A stretch of DNA of 7,532 nucleotides from Myxococcales bacterium (lineage in GTDB: Bacteria; Myxococcota_A; Polyangia; Polyangiales; Houyiibacteriaceae). The translations under genes and the position numbers were made by a program. How positions within the stretch are numbered: position 1 is the first letter of the stretch; the number at the start of each line of letters is the position of its first letter. The stretch is from contig JABDJF010000180.1 in NCBI GenBank assembly GCA_013002645.1, positions 1-7,532 on the forward strand, in the 5' to 3' direction. A model generated the notes under the pieces. The model saw nothing but the letters and a program-made list of their open reading frames with translations, was not told where the DNA came from and searched no databases. Below are positions 6,712 through 7,532 of this stretch, piece after piece.

Positions 6712-7532
6712 CTAGCCCGGACGCTCTCGCTTCGCGAACCATTGCCGGTAGCTCCGCATCCACTTCTGCTGCCCTTGCGACGCACGTCGTTGGCACGTGG
6801 TCCGTTCCTCGGACCCCTCGGGCGCTCCCCAGCGAATTTCCACGCAATCGTTCGGGTTGTAGGCCAGCTCCATCGCCTTTTCGCGGGCGACGAGATCGGC
6901 GAGGGTGAGCTTCCATGCGGTTCCATCCGAGCGGCGATATTCGAAGGATCGCTTCTCGAGCTCCGTCTGGAGTGCCGCGCGAACCTGCTGAACGGCCGCG
7001 TCGCGATCGGGGGCGAGAATTCCGAAGCGCTCGGGATGGGCGGCAACACTGCCTGGGAACGACAGCACCGCGTCGACGCTGATGAGTAAACGCATGTCAC
7101 GCGATGGCGTGGAGTAGTCCTCCCAGGGGCCCGTGGTCAGAAAGAGCGCGGAGCCGCGTGGCATGTCGATCGGGGCGTAGCCGTTGGACTTCATGAAATC
7201 CTCGCCGTTTTGCACGGAGCCCAGGCGTCGCTGAACCGACTCCTCGAGGGCGTCGACCAAGCTGGTCTGCATGCGCACCGGGTCGAGCGCGCGCGGGTTG
7301 ATCATGGTTTCCATCGCCGCGTAGAAATCGTCGGCGCTGCCCTCGTATTGAGCGTCGGACCAGGCTCGGATTCCGCCGGCTTTGCGGAGCTGGTCGTTGG
7401 TGGAGATACGCCAGGGCTGAGTGGCGGTGGCAGGGTCAGTGGCAGTGGCAGTGGCAGTGGCAGTGGCAGGGTCAGTGGCAGTGGCAGTGGCAGTGTCGGG
7501 GGCGGGTGGTAGATCTGGTGTGTAGCGAATTG
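6712..7532 (-). CDS. Unrecognised protein with Ala-Thr-Asp-Pro linker, N-terminus outside window
   Basis: I do not recognise this family. The minus-strand frame is open from the window edge to TAG at 6712, about 272 codons visible. It begins within a Pro-rich stretch (TPDLPPAPD), continues through about 26 residues of alternating Ala and Thr broken by Asp-Pro, and then enters a globular region from QPWRIST onward. That region includes FYAAMETMINPRALDP, RGSALFLTTGPWEDY and MRLLISVDAVLSF, and ends in a basic, Trp-rich tail (KWMRSYRQWFAKR). Cysteines in NDCVE and RTTCQR could form a disulphide. Such linkers often join a lipoprotein or secretion signal to a folded domain, so an exported protein is plausible, but the signal itself is not visible. 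It converges on the regulator gene with 29 bases between them. An internal ATG at 7314 would drop the linker; codon use upstream of it remains coding-like and in frame, so I treat the longer form as real. Confidence 0.75.
   Translation of the reverse strand, partial: IRYTPDLPPAPDTATATATDPATATATATATDPATATQPWRISTNDQLRKAGGIRAWSDAQYEGSADDFYAAMETMINPRALDPVRMQTSLVDALEESVQRRLGSVQNGEDFMKSNGYAPIDMPRGSALFLTTGPWEDYSTPSRDMRLLISVDAVLSFPGSVAAHPERFGILAPDRDAAVQQVRAALQTELEKRSFEYRRSDGTAWKLTLADLVAREKAMELAYNPNDCVEIRWGAPEGSEERTTCQRRASQGQQKWMRSYRQWFAKRERPG
7420..7497 (-). repeat. In-frame hexanucleotide repeat (GCCACT)n coding Ala-Thr
   Basis: On the minus strand GCCACT units are interrupted twice by GACCCT (Asp-Pro), giving blocks DTATATAT, DPATATATATAT and DPATAT; on the plus strand the unit is AGTGGC. 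Each unit is two codons, so gain or loss of units by slippage changes linker length without shifting the frame. Confidence 0.85.

Noticed and set aside
5837..6916. A 359-codon open frame on the minus strand
   Set aside because: It lies antisense across the well-supported regulator gene and the end of fni, has low-complexity GC-driven composition and no recognisable motifs; it is a shadow frame.

Overview
This is a GC-rich bacterial window with strong G/C preference at third codon positions, short gene overlaps and tightly packed genes. The gene set is a mevalonate-pathway isoprenoid locus (HMG-CoA synthase, class II HMG-CoA reductase, type 2 isopentenyl diphosphate isomerase) next to a squalene/phytoene synthase and a squalene-epoxidase-like flavoprotein. 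Most bacteria use the MEP pathway instead. This combination, plus a probably secreted protein with a low-complexity Ala-Thr-Asp-Pro linker, best fits a myxobacterium-like member of the Myxococcota (former Deltaproteobacteria). That assignment is inference, because no taxonomic marker lies in the window.

Layout. Two divergent, overlapping gene sets leave one intergenic region (3468-3784). Leftwards (minus strand) run the FAD-dependent monooxygenase (2070-3467), squalene/phytoene synthase (1004-2080) and mvaA (1-1007, cut by the window edge), with overlaps of 11 and 4 bases. Rightwards (plus strand) run mvaS (3785-4885), fni (4866-5945) and a LytTR-family response regulator (5942-6682), with overlaps of 20 and 4 bases. 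A convergent, unrecognised minus-strand gene (6712-7532, 5' end outside the window) closes the right side.

How the genes work together. MvaS makes HMG-CoA and MvaA reduces it to mevalonate. The mevalonate kinases and decarboxylase are not in view and may lie beyond the left edge or elsewhere. Fni balances IPP and DMAPP. The prenyl synthase joins two allylic diphosphates into a C30 or C40 hydrocarbon, and the flavoprotein probably oxidises that product. No cyclase is visible. The response regulator is translationally coupled to fni, and no kinase gene is beside it.

The intergenic region is the most information-rich non-coding part. It holds a 25-base imperfect direct repeat 41 bases apart, three copies of an 8-mer, and a cluster of GTTGA/TCAAC elements that includes a match to the LytTR binding consensus. 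The testable hypothesis is that the regulator encoded in the cluster controls this divergent promoter.
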